Shown here piece by piece: positions 1 to 9,230 of a DNA stretch of 64,000 bases; position 1 is the stretch's first letter; each line of letters begins with the position of its first letter. Source of the stretch: Prolixibacteraceae bacterium (lineage in GTDB: Bacteria; Bacteroidota; Bacteroidia; Bacteroidales; Prolixibacteraceae); NCBI GenBank assembly GCA_003506435.1, contig DOAQ01000042.1:143456-207455 (forward strand), written 5' to 3'. The translations under genes and the position numbers were made by a program. A model generated the notes under the pieces. It was given only the letters and a program-made list of their open reading frames with translations. It had not been told where the DNA came from and searched no databases.

Positions 1-1044
1 AAAATCATCAAGAAGAATCAAATTCTCAAACTTTACTTTTGAAGTTAATGTTGGAGAATGACTTGTAATAAATAATTGACTGTTTTTTTGATTGTTAGTT
101 TTTCTTAGAAAATTGTACAAATTAAGCTGCAATTGAGGATGAAGATGTGCTTCTGGTTCTTCAATAAGCAGTGCGAAATGAGATAAATTATCTTCTTTAG
201 TTTTTTCATTAATATCACTTAAAACAGTTGCGATGTAAATCATATTATTGAAGCCCAAACTATTTTGCCGTAAATTGAACCCTTCATTTGTCAGAGTTGA
301 ATTATTATATGGTAAAAAGGGTTTTATCGAATTCAAGATATAAGTAATATTCGTGGGTGAAATTTGAAGTCCAATTTGTTCATCTACAAAGTATTTATTT
401 ATCTCGATTAGTTTTTCATTGATATTAGCTTTCGTCGAATTTACTTCAGGTTGTTTCAATAAATCTTTGTTGGCTGTGTCAATTATTGCTGTGTACTTCT
501 CTTGTGTTTTTGCACGAACAACTGCTTGTTTTATAACACTACCCAAAATATTACTTTTTGTATTTAATAAATCTTTAGTGCTGTCTCTTAATGCCTCTAA
601 ATAATAATGTTGAAATAATTCGAACGTGTTAAAGTCAGCTTTCTGAGCATCACCAATTCCGGTCGTGTAATTAAATATTGGAAATTTATCTTCCCTTTTT
701 TCATAAGAAATAGCAACCTTCGCATATGTATCTTGTGGATGTTCCGAAAAGACAATAAACTCATAGAATGCGCCTTTTTGCCCATCTGACAGGTCTTTGA
801 AGATGTAAGTAATTTCTATTTTGGATTTTGCAAGTCCAGTTTCGGTGTCGATAAAAAAATCCTCATCCGTAATTGAAATATCTTTATTGGGTTTCCCAAT
901 ATTATATAGGATTCTTATTGCATCTATTAAAGCAGTTTTATTTTTTCCATTTTCACCTATAATTATATTAATGTCTGGTGAAAAGTCAACTTCTAAGAAT
1001 TCTATTCCTTTATAATTTGATATTTCTATTCTTGAAAGGTACAT
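1..1044 (-). CDS. OLD-family ATP-dependent endonuclease, N-terminal ATPase part (runs off left edge)
   Basis: Reading leftward from the ATG complement at 1042-1044, the frame stays open for 348 codons to the window edge. The N-terminus resembles SMC/RecF-like ATPases (IEISNYKGI), with a Walker A-like GENGKNKT at residues 30-37 followed by ALIDAIR. Near residue 290-300 is the signature/Walker B stretch LLIEEPEAHLHPQ, then a switch-like LFITSHSPTL. This order is typical of the ABC-type ATPase of OLD nucleases. Their C-terminal TOPRIM nuclease domain would lie beyond the window. The usual Gly before the Walker A Lys is Asn here. Such proteins act in phage defence or DNA metabolism, alone or with a helicase partner (Gabija type). 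Which applies cannot be seen because the upstream side shows no partner gene and the downstream side is cut off. Confidence 0.8.
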   Translation of the reverse strand, partial: MYLSRIEISNYKGIEFLEVDFSPDINIIIGENGKNKTALIDAIRILYNIGKPNKDISITDEDFFIDTETGLAKSKIEITYIFKDLSDGQKGAFYEFIVFSEHPQDTYAKVAISYEKREDKFPIFNYTTGIGDAQKADFNTFELFQHYYLEALRDSTKDLLNTKSNILGSVIKQAVVRAKTQEKYTAIIDTANKDLLKQPEVNSTKANINEKLIEINKYFVDEQIGLQISPTNITYILNSIKPFLPYNNSTLTNEGFNLRQNSLGFNNMIYIATVLSDINEKTKEDNLSHFALLIEEPEAHLHPQLQLNLYNFLRKTNNQKNSQLFITSHSPTLTSKVKFENLILLDDF

Positions 1045-1957
1045 TGGTTTTTAGTTCTAATTGATTAATTGATGTAGATCACAAATATAATGGGCTATAA
1101 CTAGAAACTATGACCAAATATATGATACTTTTCCTAATTATTATTGATAATCAGTATTTTTATTTTAGGATTATATGACTGGTTTCCTGATAAATGATCG
1201 AAAGGGAAATGTTTTTACAGCATGTTGAGTAAATTGATAACAAACAATAGAGGTTATGGCGGCTAAAATCTTAACATTTACTTGAGAAATCACATACCAA
1301 TATCATCTACATCAAAATTGTAGCGAATCTGTACAAAAGAAATTTGCCTTACATTTCTTTTAGGCATATGCCTTATATAAATAGCTTTAACCATGATATA
1401 AAAACAACTTTGTCGGCAATTGGAGCAAATCCGCATCGCTATTTATTCCGTTTTTTTTTGCCATCATCAGGTTTAAATTATATAGCGGGGTCGGTTAAGA
1501 TTTAAAAAAAAAGTAAATTTTATAAAACTATTAAAAGAGGATTAATTATTTCAATTTTGGATTTCTTTTCTGTATCTCCGCATTCATAAACTTCAGCACA
1601 GCCTCATAATCTTCAAGAAAAAAGTTCGACATTTTTCCGGTTTGGGTCACCAAAATAAAATTAAAGCCTTACAAGTCAATGATTTGTGAGGCTTTTTTTA
1701 TTTACGGTGTCAAGTCTGGTGTTAATAAGTTGTGCTTATTTCTCCAATTAAAAACAAAGGTTCCCTGATTTTTGCAATTTTTGATCATTCTTAATTTAGT
1801 ATCGGAAAATTGAAATCAATAATATATTCTTCGTTTTTTGATTTTTTATCCGGAAAATCTATTATTATTATCCGGAATAATTGAAGATACTACTTGTTTT
1901 GACCAAATTTGACCTTATTGTGCCGCAATATAAACACGAGTGTTTAAATGATTTAGA
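1045..1957. other. gene-poor stretch with a hairpin and a 28-codon ORF
   Basis: No convincing long gene lies here. The stretch is AT-rich. It holds a 28-codon minus-strand ORF (1546-1632, beginning MSNFFLEDYEAV) that looks protein-like but matches nothing I recognise, so it could be a gene remnant. A stable hairpin with a T-run follows at 1663-1699. Together with the OLD-type gene next door this looks like the worn edge of an accessory island. That is inference. Confidence 0.4.
1663..1699 (+). terminator. hairpin with T-run
   Basis: The arms AAAGCCT-t-ACAA and TTGT-g-AGGCTTT can pair around a short loop and are followed by seven T residues. This is the form of an intrinsic terminator on the plus strand. 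No plus-strand gene ends just upstream, so it may be a leftover of a deleted gene or a mobile-element end. Confidence 0.5.
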
Positions 1958-2836
1958 ATGGATCTTCTGTCTCAAAACCTGGAACCGGTAATTAAAGATT
2001 TGCTCACCAGCAGCGAAAAGCCACTGGCTGAGGTTTTCAGAGAAATAATTTTCCCTAAATATTTTAAATACGGACCTCACAGGCATAAACGGATTGAGAT
2101 TAATATCGTCCGGAAAGGCTATTGCACCATGCAATTCGACAACGAAGTGGTAGGATTTCACAAAAACGACTGCATGATCGTTTTCCCGGATGCTGTTCAT
2201 TATTTTGAAGTGCCCGGCGTCGCTACAACATTGGTACAGCTCGAATTTAACCTCGATATTTTCCCGGAGTTACAGGTTGCCCCCCTCGAAAAATCGCTGA
2301 CCATTCTGCACCGCATTCTGACCAATTCACAGAACTACATAAAAATATCAGGCAATCAGGAAATAAATTCACTGGTGCAACAAATTGTTATTGAGATACA
2401 ACAAAAACGGGAAGGATTTGAAATCCTGACGCGTTTGTTATATGCACAACTGTTCCTGATCCTGTCGAGGCACATCCGGGAAACCATATCAATCCCCGTA
2501 ATTTTGTCAAATCCGATCCTTTTAAAATCACTGGAGTATATTCAAAATCATTTTACTGAAAATGTGGATATGACCCGTGTCGCAGAGCTAAGCGGGATAT
2601 CCGACAGGTATTTGAGAAAACTGTTCAGTGAGAATCTGCGAATCAGCCCTGTTGACTATCTTTTATCATTGCGGATCGACCGGGCAAAAGCCCTGATTAA
2701 AAAAAATGAATCAAACTCAAAGGAAATTGCCTATCTGTGCGGGTTCTCAAGTCCTCAGTACTTCAATTTGAAATTTAAGCAATATACCGGAATGACCCCT
2801 CTGGCATACAAAAAACTTCTGTTCCGAAATCTATAA
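1958..2836 (+). CDS. AraC-family transcriptional regulator
   Basis: 292 residues. The N-terminal half (about 30-130) reads as a cupin-like sensor fold, with HRHKRIEINIV and a later phrase IVFPDAVHYFEV. The C-terminal ~100 residues (about 187-288) hold the double helix-turn-helix of AraC/XylS regulators: VAELSGISDRYLRKLF and EIAYLCGFSSPQYFNLKFK. No membrane or signal segment is present, so it is a cytosolic DNA-binding protein. It lies 79 bases upstream of and in the same direction as the URO-D-like, transporter and glycosidase genes, and is likely their local activator responding to a sugar or its breakdown product. The inducer is unknown. Confidence 0.9.
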   Translation: MDLLSQNLEPVIKDLLTSSEKPLAEVFREIIFPKYFKYGPHRHKRIEINIVRKGYCTMQFDNEVVGFHKNDCMIVFPDAVHYFEVPGVATTLVQLEFNLDIFPELQVAPLEKSLTILHRILTNSQNYIKISGNQEINSLVQQIVIEIQQKREGFEILTRLLYAQLFLILSRHIRETISIPVILSNPILLKSLEYIQNHFTENVDMTRVAELSGISDRYLRKLFSENLRISPVDYLLSLRIDRAKALIKKNESNSKEIAYLCGFSSPQYFNLKFKQYTGMTPLAYKKLLFRNL

Positions 2837-2915
2837 TTTTTAGATAACCGGGAATCCGGTTTGTGGAATGAATTGTGGTGTAAATCAATTTACTTGCATG
2901 GGCAAATAAAAACAA

Positions 2916-4013
2916 ATGACACCACGAGAAAATTTAATCAGCTTATATAACCGGACGGGTTATGAGTATGCCCCGGTTTATTTTGTTTTGTGTCCATCGT
3001 TAATTACCGAATTTGAAAAGCGCTACGGCAACACGGTTTCGTACCGCGATTTTTTCAACTTCCCTGTCAAACTAATATCTGATCCCGGGTTTTCGTGGGA
3101 TGAAGTCCGTCCGGGGTTTGTGCCTGAACGTGAATTCGAGTGGGACAAATATTATACAGAGCCCCTTCACCCAAAGGCAAGAGTAGATATATGGGGCATC
3201 GCCCATGAACCCGGCAGCAAAGACTGTGTGCACATGACGCTGATGCGCCACCCGCTGGAAAACCTGCAAACATTGAAAGAATTGGAGGAATACCCCTGGC
3301 CCGATTTCTACCAATCCGACTTTTCGGTATTTAAACCCGAAATAGAAGGAGCGCATGCCAATGGCTATGCCGCCCATGTGTGGATGGAATGTACAATCTG
3401 GGAAGTAGCCTGGTACCTGCGCCGCATGGAAATACTGATGACCGAAATGATGATGGAAGATGAGAAAGCGTATTTCCTGTTTGATAAAATTACTGAACTT
3501 GCCTGCCATCGCGCCCGTGAATTTGCAAAACTGGGGATCGACATCCTGGCTCTGGGCGACGATATTGGCATGCAATCCAGCACCATCATGGACCATGATC
3601 TTTACCGCGCCTGGATTAAACCCCGGCTAACCAAAGTGATTGAGGCTGCAAAAAGTGTAAATCCTGACATAATTATTCAATATCATTCATGCGGATTTGC
3701 CAAACCGTTTATTCCCGACCTGATAGAAGCCGGAATTGATGTACTAAACCCGGTTCAACCTGAAGCCTGTATGGATTTTGGAGAGATTCATCGGGAGTAT
3801 GGCAACCATTTGTCGTTTAACGGTACATTGGGAACACAAACCACAATGCCTTTTGCAACGCCAAAGCAGGTAAAGGAATTGACAACAAAAAACCTTGGCA
3901 TAGCCGGTAAAAAAGGAGGATTGCTGTGCTGTCCTACCCACATGCTCGAACCCGAAGTGCCCTGGGAAAATATTGAGGCATACATGGAGGCATGCAGGGA
4001 ATTTAAAGTATAA
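2916..4013 (+). CDS. uroporphyrinogen decarboxylase (URO-D) fold protein, methyltransferase-like
   Basis: 365 residues, cytosolic, with the overall pattern of COG0407/URO-D proteins, which include heme-pathway decarboxylases and corrinoid:CoM-type methyltransferases (MtaA, CmuA). A YHSCG motif near residue 252-256 resembles the HxC zinc motif of the methyltransferase branch. GTLGTQTTMPFATP and GGLLCCPTH follow. The gene lies 23 bases before a RhaT-like transporter and two genes before a GH97 glycosidase, not in a heme operon, so a heme role is unlikely. URO-D-fold proteins of unknown reaction are known in Bacteroidota sugar loci. The substrate cannot be read from sequence. Family assignment is firm and the reaction is open. 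Confidence 0.8.
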   Translation: MTPRENLISLYNRTGYEYAPVYFVLCPSLITEFEKRYGNTVSYRDFFNFPVKLISDPGFSWDEVRPGFVPEREFEWDKYYTEPLHPKARVDIWGIAHEPGSKDCVHMTLMRHPLENLQTLKELEEYPWPDFYQSDFSVFKPEIEGAHANGYAAHVWMECTIWEVAWYLRRMEILMTEMMMEDEKAYFLFDKITELACHRAREFAKLGIDILALGDDIGMQSSTIMDHDLYRAWIKPRLTKVIEAAKSVNPDIIIQYHSCGFAKPFIPDLIEAGIDVLNPVQPEACMDFGEIHREYGNHLSFNGTLGTQTTMPFATPKQVKELTTKNLGIAGKKGGLLCCPTHMLEPEVPWENIEAYMEACREFKV

Positions 4014-4036
4014 AGAAAACACATAACGAACTCGCT

Positions 4037-5038
4037 ATGAATATAACATCGGGACTAATCGTTGTCATCCTTGCCGGAATACTTCAAGGTTCTTTTTTCC
4101 TGCCAATGACTTACACCCGGAAATGGGAATGGGAACATAATTGGTTTGCGTTTTCGTTGTTGGCCATGCTGGCGGTAAACTGGATAATTGCCTGTTTAAG
4201 CATTGATCATATATTTTCAATCATACTCCAAATCCCTTCCGGTTTATTACTTGCTGTGCTGATTTTTGGCTTGTGCTGGGGGGTTGGGGCTATCCTGTTT
4301 GGCAGGGCGATGGACCTGCTGGGTATGGCTCTGGGCTATCCGGTAATAATGGGCATCAATGCGGCTGCAGGAACGGTGATCCCGGCGCTCATCTTTTCAC
4401 CGGGTATTTTTCTTCAACACAAGGGCGTTTTGATTCTGACCGGAGCGCTAATCACTGTTGCAGGTATTATTGTTTGCACAAAAGCATCTTCCCTAAAAAT
4501 AATTTCTGACAACCCGGACAAAACGAAATTTTCAAAAACCGGACTCATCCTTGCCATTATAGCGGGTTTTACTTCGTGTTTGCCCAATATTGGCGCGGCA
4601 TTCAGTAAGGATATCACTGCAATTGCCCTTCAATCGGGTGTGAACAGTGTGTTGGCAGGCAATGTGGTTTGGTCGTTGTTCTTCACCATGGGAGCATTGG
4701 TGAACATGGGCTACTGCCTTTATCTGGTAAGTAGAAAAAGCACCGGGAAGTCCTTTGTAAATGAATACAAAATACAAAACTGGCTGCTTATACTTGCCAT
4801 GTCGGCAATGTGGATCGGCAGTTTCTATTTATATGGTTTCGGATCGACCCTGCTTGGCAGTTTGGGACTGGTTGTGGGTTGGCCGCTGTTGGTATCTTTA
4901 TCAATCGTGGTTGGCAACGTATGGGGCATTTATCGCGGAGAATGGAAGGGAGCATCGGCACAATCGAGAAGGCTTATCAATGCGGGGCTGATTATTCTTA
5001 TTGCAGCGGTTGTAGTTACTGCTATGAGTAATTTATAG
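4037..5038 (+). CDS. RhaT-like sugar:proton symporter
   Basis: 333 residues, nearly all hydrophobic, with about ten predicted membrane helices and short loops. The N-terminus (ILAGILQGSFFLPMTYTRKWEWEHNW) and internal GVGAILFGRAMDLLGMALGYPVIMG are typical of the L-rhamnose/H+ symporter RhaT family. It belongs to the inner membrane. It follows the URO-D gene by 23 bases and precedes the GH97 gene by 79 bases, so the three are probably co-transcribed and handle one sugar. The substrate may be rhamnose or another deoxy- or neutral sugar. No rhamnose isomerase, kinase or aldolase is present in the window, so rhamnose is not proven. Confidence 0.85.
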   Translation: MNITSGLIVVILAGILQGSFFLPMTYTRKWEWEHNWFAFSLLAMLAVNWIIACLSIDHIFSIILQIPSGLLLAVLIFGLCWGVGAILFGRAMDLLGMALGYPVIMGINAAAGTVIPALIFSPGIFLQHKGVLILTGALITVAGIIVCTKASSLKIISDNPDKTKFSKTGLILAIIAGFTSCLPNIGAAFSKDITAIALQSGVNSVLAGNVVWSLFFTMGALVNMGYCLYLVSRKSTGKSFVNEYKIQNWLLILAMSAMWIGSFYLYGFGSTLLGSLGLVVGWPLLVSLSIVVGNVWGIYRGEWKGASAQSRRLINAGLIILIAAVVVTAMSNL

Positions 5039-5117
5039 AAACAAAATTCCGAACGTAACGCTATTACTGTTAATTTTCACTGAGTTGTTTTGCTGACATT
5101 ATCAAACTACTAAAACA

Positions 5118-7013
5118 TTGGTAAAAATGAAAAATAAGCTTTCAATCCTTTTATTCGGGCTATTTCTTAGTTGTAACTTATTCTCACAGACCACCGGTTA
5201 TCCGATCGTGTCGCCCGACAAGAAAATGGTGATGAATATTGACCTTCAGCAACCCGAAGGAAAATTAACCTACTCTTTAAATTTCGACGGAAAGCCGGTT
5301 GTGTTAAGTTCAAAGTTTAGCATTACCTGCAACGGGAAAGCCTGGGAAAGCAAGCTGGCAGTTCAATGTGTTAACGAACAAAAAAAGGATACTACCTGGA
5401 AACCGGTTTATGGCGAACGCGCGGTTATCCGCGACAATTACACGGAAAAAACCTTTAAACTAACGAAAGCCGATCATGCTCAAATGGGCATCTCGTTAAC
5501 CATAAGGGCGTACAACGAGGGAATTGCTTTCCGTTACAATTTTTCGGAAACAGATACGATTTATGGTACGGGCCCCTTTCATCTGTCGGAAGAATTAACC
5601 GAATATACCTTTGCTGAAAACACCATGGCCTGGCATACATTGCGGGCGCAAACCCCTCATAACCTGTTGCCACTGAAAAACTGGCCCGGCGAATCGGACC
5701 GCCCGCTGGTACTGCAATTGCCCAACGGATTGTATGCCTGTCTCACAGAAGCGCAGATGACCAACTATGTTCGTACAAAATTTAAACTATCTGCCGATAA
5801 ACCCAATACCATTACCGGTTCTATGTACGGAACGGTGGACGAACTGCCTCCTTTCAGCACGCCGTGGAGAGTAATAATGGTGGCTCACACACCGGGCGAA
5901 CTGTTGCAAAACAACGATCTTATACTGAACCTCAATAAACCCTGCGAGATTAAAAACACAGCGTGGATAAAACCGGGGAAAGTAATGCGCGAAATGAGCC
6001 TCTCTACGGAAGGCGCCAAAAAAGCCGTCGACTTTTGTGCAGAACACAACATCCAATATCTCGATTTGACATTCTGGAACGGGGACGACATTACTTACAA
6101 CGCTTCTAAACCCAATGTGTCAGCCTGGCGCAGCGCCGAGCCGTATGACATGTTCGAAATAATCCGTTATGCAAAAGCCAACGGAGTGGGTATATGGCTA
6201 TACGTCAATCAGCGCCCTCTTACGCTGCAACTGGACTCGCTGTTGCCATTGTACCACCAATGGGGAATAAACGGAATAAAATTTGGTTTTGTACATGTTG
6301 GTTCGCACCGTTGGACGGTCTGGCTCCACGAAGCCATTCGGAAATGTGCCAAATACGAAATTATGGCTGATATCCATGACGAATACCGCCCAACAGGATT
6401 TAGCCGCACCTACCCTAACCTGCTGACCCAGGAAGGTGTAAGCGGTAACGAAGGAATGCCCGATGCCATTAATAATACGATCCTCCCGTTTACCCGCTAT
6501 ATAGCCGGAGCAGCCGATTATACGATATGTTATTATGCCCGGAAAGAATTTCGCAAAAGCGGGAGATATATAAAAAATACCCCGGCCCACCAGCTTGCTT
6601 TGCCGGTAATATATTACAGCCCTCTTCAGTATCTGTTTTGGTACGATACCCCCGACAAGTACCAGGGAGAACCGGAGATAGCATTCTGGGATGAATTGCC
6701 CACTGTATGGGACGACACCAAAGTACTGTGTGGCGAAATCGGAAAATATATTTCCATCGCCCGTAAAAGCGGCGATAAGTGGTTTATTGGCTCCATAACC
6801 AATACAGAGGCACGGGAACTGAAAATACCCCTTTCATTCCTCGACAAAGGGAAAAAATATGAAGCAACCATCTACAGCGACGACCCAAAAGTAAATACAC
6901 GGACACATGTTGCTATTGAAAAGCGCGGGGTAAATGCAAAAACAGAGCTAACATTAAAACTGGATGCTTCCGGAGGTCAGGCAATCTTACTAAAACCTGC
7001 AAGTTCGTATTAG
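5118..7013 (+). CDS. glycoside hydrolase family 97
   Basis: 631 residues with an N-terminal signal peptide (hydrophobic LSILLFGLFLSCNLFSQ), so periplasmic or exported. An N-terminal beta-sandwich (about 30-285) is followed by a (beta/alpha)8 catalytic domain and a C-terminal beta domain, the layout of GH97 enzymes such as SusB. IHDEYRPTGFSRTYPN (about 418-433) and LLTQEGVSGNE (about 434-444) carry the conserved Glu residues. The strand that holds the Asp nucleophile in retaining GH97 members reads GIKFGFVHVG (about 385-394), with Gly at that place. From family knowledge this points to the inverting, SusB-like subgroup, usually acting on alpha-glucosides. It ends the sugar locus. An alternative in-frame Met lies three codons downstream of the chosen start (MKNKLS). 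Confidence 0.9.
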   Translation: MVKMKNKLSILLFGLFLSCNLFSQTTGYPIVSPDKKMVMNIDLQQPEGKLTYSLNFDGKPVVLSSKFSITCNGKAWESKLAVQCVNEQKKDTTWKPVYGERAVIRDNYTEKTFKLTKADHAQMGISLTIRAYNEGIAFRYNFSETDTIYGTGPFHLSEELTEYTFAENTMAWHTLRAQTPHNLLPLKNWPGESDRPLVLQLPNGLYACLTEAQMTNYVRTKFKLSADKPNTITGSMYGTVDELPPFSTPWRVIMVAHTPGELLQNNDLILNLNKPCEIKNTAWIKPGKVMREMSLSTEGAKKAVDFCAEHNIQYLDLTFWNGDDITYNASKPNVSAWRSAEPYDMFEIIRYAKANGVGIWLYVNQRPLTLQLDSLLPLYHQWGINGIKFGFVHVGSHRWTVWLHEAIRKCAKYEIMADIHDEYRPTGFSRTYPNLLTQEGVSGNEGMPDAINNTILPFTRYIAGAADYTICYYARKEFRKSGRYIKNTPAHQLALPVIYYSPLQYLFWYDTPDKYQGEPEIAFWDELPTVWDDTKVLCGEIGKYISIARKSGDKWFIGSITNTEARELKIPLSFLDKGKKYEATIYSDDPKVNTRTHVAIEKRGVNAKTELTLKLDASGGQAILLKPASSY

Positions 7014-7240
7014 CAATGTAACCTTAAGTAAAAGAGATCTATCCGACCGCTTTATCATGCAATTGAACTTTCATTCTTGATTTTTTTTGCCAAAAGAAAA
7101 CAGGGGTGATTTGTCTTCACTGATAATTGTTGTATTTTTATCATGGTGTTATCCGAAAAATCGAATAAAACAAGGGATTCATTTTACTGATGTGAAAATC
7201 AGTGTGAAATATATATCTGAACAATTTAAAATTTTAAGCC

Positions 7241-7354
7241 ATGGTAAAAGAAAAAGAAGGAAAAGAAAAAAAAGTTAAAAAAGCGCCGGAAAAAAACCTG
7301 AAAGAAAAAAGGGCAGCCAAAGCGGCTAAGCGCGCCGGGAAAAGCAGGGAATAA
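7241..7354 (+). CDS. Lys-rich small protein
   Basis: 37 codons starting MVKEKEGKEKKVKKAP and ending in an alanine/lysine stretch AAKAAKRAGKSRE. More than a third of the residues are Lys or Arg. It is followed within 25 bases by a strong intrinsic terminator, which supports a real short transcript. Very basic small proteins of this kind recur in Bacteroidota. A nucleic-acid-binding role is only a guess. A longer overlapping frame from about 7087 lacks a believable start and composition. Confidence 0.5.
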   Translation: MVKEKEGKEKKVKKAPEKNLKEKRAAKAAKRAGKSRE

Positions 7355-7375
7355 TAAACCTTTTTAGAAAGTTAT

Positions 7376-7412
7376 ACGCCGGATCACTTTACGAAATGAT
7401 CCGGCGTATTTT
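7376..7412 (+). terminator. intrinsic terminator
   Basis: An 11-base-pair perfect stem (ACGCCGGATCA with TGATCCGGCGT) around a 10-base loop is followed by ATTTTA. It ends the small Lys-rich gene and stands between it and the convergent cdaA. Confidence 0.75.
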
Positions 7413-7453
7413 ATGAATCTACCCTTCCGAAAAACAACAGAAGGCATTTTTTT

Positions 7454-8245
7454 TCATTCTGAGAATGTATAAACTGCTTCGAGTTCTTTGGCCAGTGCAA
7501 TGACATTCAGGTTGGTTTCCAACTGACCGCCTTTTGCCAGCGAAATTTTGCCGTTTTCTTCCGAAACAACAATGGCCACCGCGTCGGTACTTTCCGACAC
7601 ACCAATCGCAGCACGGTGCCGCAAACCCATGCTACCGGGCAAATCACGCCGGTCGGTAACCGGCAGGATGCAACGGGCCGCAGCAATTTTATCGTCAATA
7701 ATGATAACTGCCCCGTCGTGCAAGGGAGTATTTTTAAAAAAGATAGTCTCCAGCAGGGCGTCCGAGACACGGGCATTCAGCTTTTCTCCGGTACGGATCA
7801 AATCAGGGAGTTCCGATTTGTGGGGAATTACGATCAGTGCTCCTGTTTTTGTTTTGGCCATGTTTTCGCAGGCCCTGACAATTTCTTTAATGACCTTTGG
7901 CGTATCTACTTTTTCTCTGTCTGATGAAAATATTTTTTCAAGGCCGAATGTCCGGCTAAGCCGGTAATTGGTGCCGATCATCAATAAAAAACGGCGTATT
8001 TCCTGTTGAAAAACAATAATCAGGGCCAACACTCCCACCCCGATAAACTGTCCCATAATGGAACCCATCAGTTCCATATTGAGTGCTTTTACCAGCAACC
8101 AGAACAGGTAAATAAAGAACAGGCCCAGAAAAATGTTGAATGCAACCGTACGTTTTATTAACATGAAAAGCTGGTAGAGAATAAATGCTACCAGCAAAAT
8201 ATCGAGGATGTCGAGAAAACGTATTGTTATAAACAGGTTCATCAA
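7454..8245 (-). CDS. cdaA: diadenylate cyclase CdaA
   Basis: 263 residues. About three membrane helices occupy the first ~80 residues, followed by a DisA_N cyclase domain. The catalytic motifs are LHDGA (about 175-178) and GLRHRAAIG (about 206-214). The enzyme makes cyclic di-AMP from two ATP at the inner membrane, a signal for cell-wall and osmotic control. Its ATG overlaps the stop region of folP by 4 bases (8242-8245), so the two are translationally coupled. The folP-cdaA pairing is common in Bacteroidota. Confidence 0.95.
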   Translation of the reverse strand: MMNLFITIRFLDILDILLVAFILYQLFMLIKRTVAFNIFLGLFFIYLFWLLVKALNMELMGSIMGQFIGVGVLALIIVFQQEIRRFLLMIGTNYRLSRTFGLEKIFSSDREKVDTPKVIKEIVRACENMAKTKTGALIVIPHKSELPDLIRTGEKLNARVSDALLETIFFKNTPLHDGAVIIIDDKIAAARCILPVTDRRDLPGSMGLRHRAAIGVSESTDAVAIVVSEENGKISLAKGGQLETNLNVIALAKELEAVYTFSE

Positions 8246-9120
8246 AGTGCTATCTCCTTCAGCTTTTTGTATATACGAACTGCTTCAACGGCTTCCCTGA
8301 CATCGTGTACCCGCAGAATATCGGCGCCAGCGACCAGCGATAAAGTGTTTACCACCGAAGTTCCGTTCAAACTATCGGCAGGTGTGTGGCCCAGTAAACT
8401 GGCAATCATTGATTTTCGCGAAACGCCGACCAGCAAAGGCAACTGGAATACTTTAAACGCATCGAGGCGGTTGAGCAGTTCATAGTTGTCGTCCAATGTT
8501 TTACCAAAGCCGAATCCCGGGTCAATGATAACATCTTTCACCCCGCATTTAGTAAGCCGCTTTACTTTTTCTGTGAAAAAGTTTGATATTTCCTTGATAA
8601 TATCATCGTATTCAGGTTCTTCCTGCATGGTCTGCGGGGTTCCCTGAATGTGCATCAGCACGTACGGAACATCAAGTTTGCCGATGGTTTCGAACATGTG
8701 AACATCGAAATTGCCTCCCGAAATATCGTTCACCATACAGGGTCCGCACTCTTCGATCACCCGCACAGCTACCCACGAGCGGAAGGTATCGACAGACAGG
8801 CGTGCAGCGGGAAACTTTTTCCGGATGGCACAAACTGCCGGCATCAGGCGGTCAAGCTCTGTTTTGGTAGAAACATCTGACGCGCCGGGGCGGGTCGAAA
8901 CAGCGCCAATATCGATAAATGTCGCACCCTGTTCCAATATCTCTTCGGCACGTGCCAGTATTTTTTTCTCATTTTTGTATTTTCCTCCGTCGAAAAACGA
9001 ATCGGGCGAAAGGTTCAGGATTCCCATTACGATCGGATCTTTCAGATCAATAATTTCTCCATTTAATTGAATGGTATGCTTGCGCTTAAAAAATTTTGAT
9101 GCGTTAGATGTGATTAACAT
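8242..9120 (-). CDS. folP: dihydropteroate synthase
   Basis: 292 residues, TIM-barrel pterin-binding enzyme. It joins para-aminobenzoate to dihydropterin pyrophosphate in folate synthesis and is the sulfonamide target. Visible motifs are IMGILNLSPDSFFDGG (about 31-46), INDISGG, DPGFGFGKT and GVSRKSMI, all typical of FolP. Length is normal. It is first in the leftward folP-cdaA pair. A TACTTTTG box on the minus strand at 9159-9166 is a plausible promoter. Confidence 0.95.
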   Translation of the reverse strand: MLITSNASKFFKRKHTIQLNGEIIDLKDPIVMGILNLSPDSFFDGGKYKNEKKILARAEEILEQGATFIDIGAVSTRPGASDVSTKTELDRLMPAVCAIRKKFPAARLSVDTFRSWVAVRVIEECGPCMVNDISGGNFDVHMFETIGKLDVPYVLMHIQGTPQTMQEEPEYDDIIKEISNFFTEKVKRLTKCGVKDVIIDPGFGFGKTLDDNYELLNRLDAFKVFQLPLLVGVSRKSMIASLLGHTPADSLNGTSVVNTLSLVAGADILRVHDVREAVEAVRIYKKLKEIAL

Positions 9121-9158
9121 GGTTTGAGCAATTTGAATTTATTAACAACCGTATTGTA

Positions 9159-9166
9159 CAAAAGTA
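9159..9166 (-). promoter_or_regulatory. Bacteroidota -7 box for folP-cdaA
   Basis: The minus strand reads TACTTTTG, matching the TAnnTTTG consensus for the Bacteroidota housekeeping sigma factor. It lies about 40 bases ahead of the folP start. No clear TTG -33 element was seen, so confidence is moderate. Confidence 0.45.
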
Positions 9167-9230
9167 AAATAAAATCGAGCTAATTTACGCATTAAATTAA
9201 TACTTTTATGCCTTTCAAACCAATGTATAT

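Noticed and set aside
2846..2861. AACCGG-GAAT-CCGGTT hairpin after the AraC gene
   Set aside because: Stem is only six pairs and has no T-run, so neither a terminator nor an operator can be claimed.
2916..4013. hemE (heme-pathway uroporphyrinogen decarboxylase)
   Set aside because: Locus is a sugar cluster, and the HSC motif fits the methyltransferase branch better than HemE.
4037..5038. Naming the transporter rhaT as proven rhamnose carrier
   Set aside because: Family fits, but no rhamnose catabolic gene is present, so the substrate is left open.
7087..7278. 63-codon plus-strand frame before the Lys-rich gene
   Set aside because: No credible start, mixed composition, and it overlaps the better supported small gene at 7241 in another frame.
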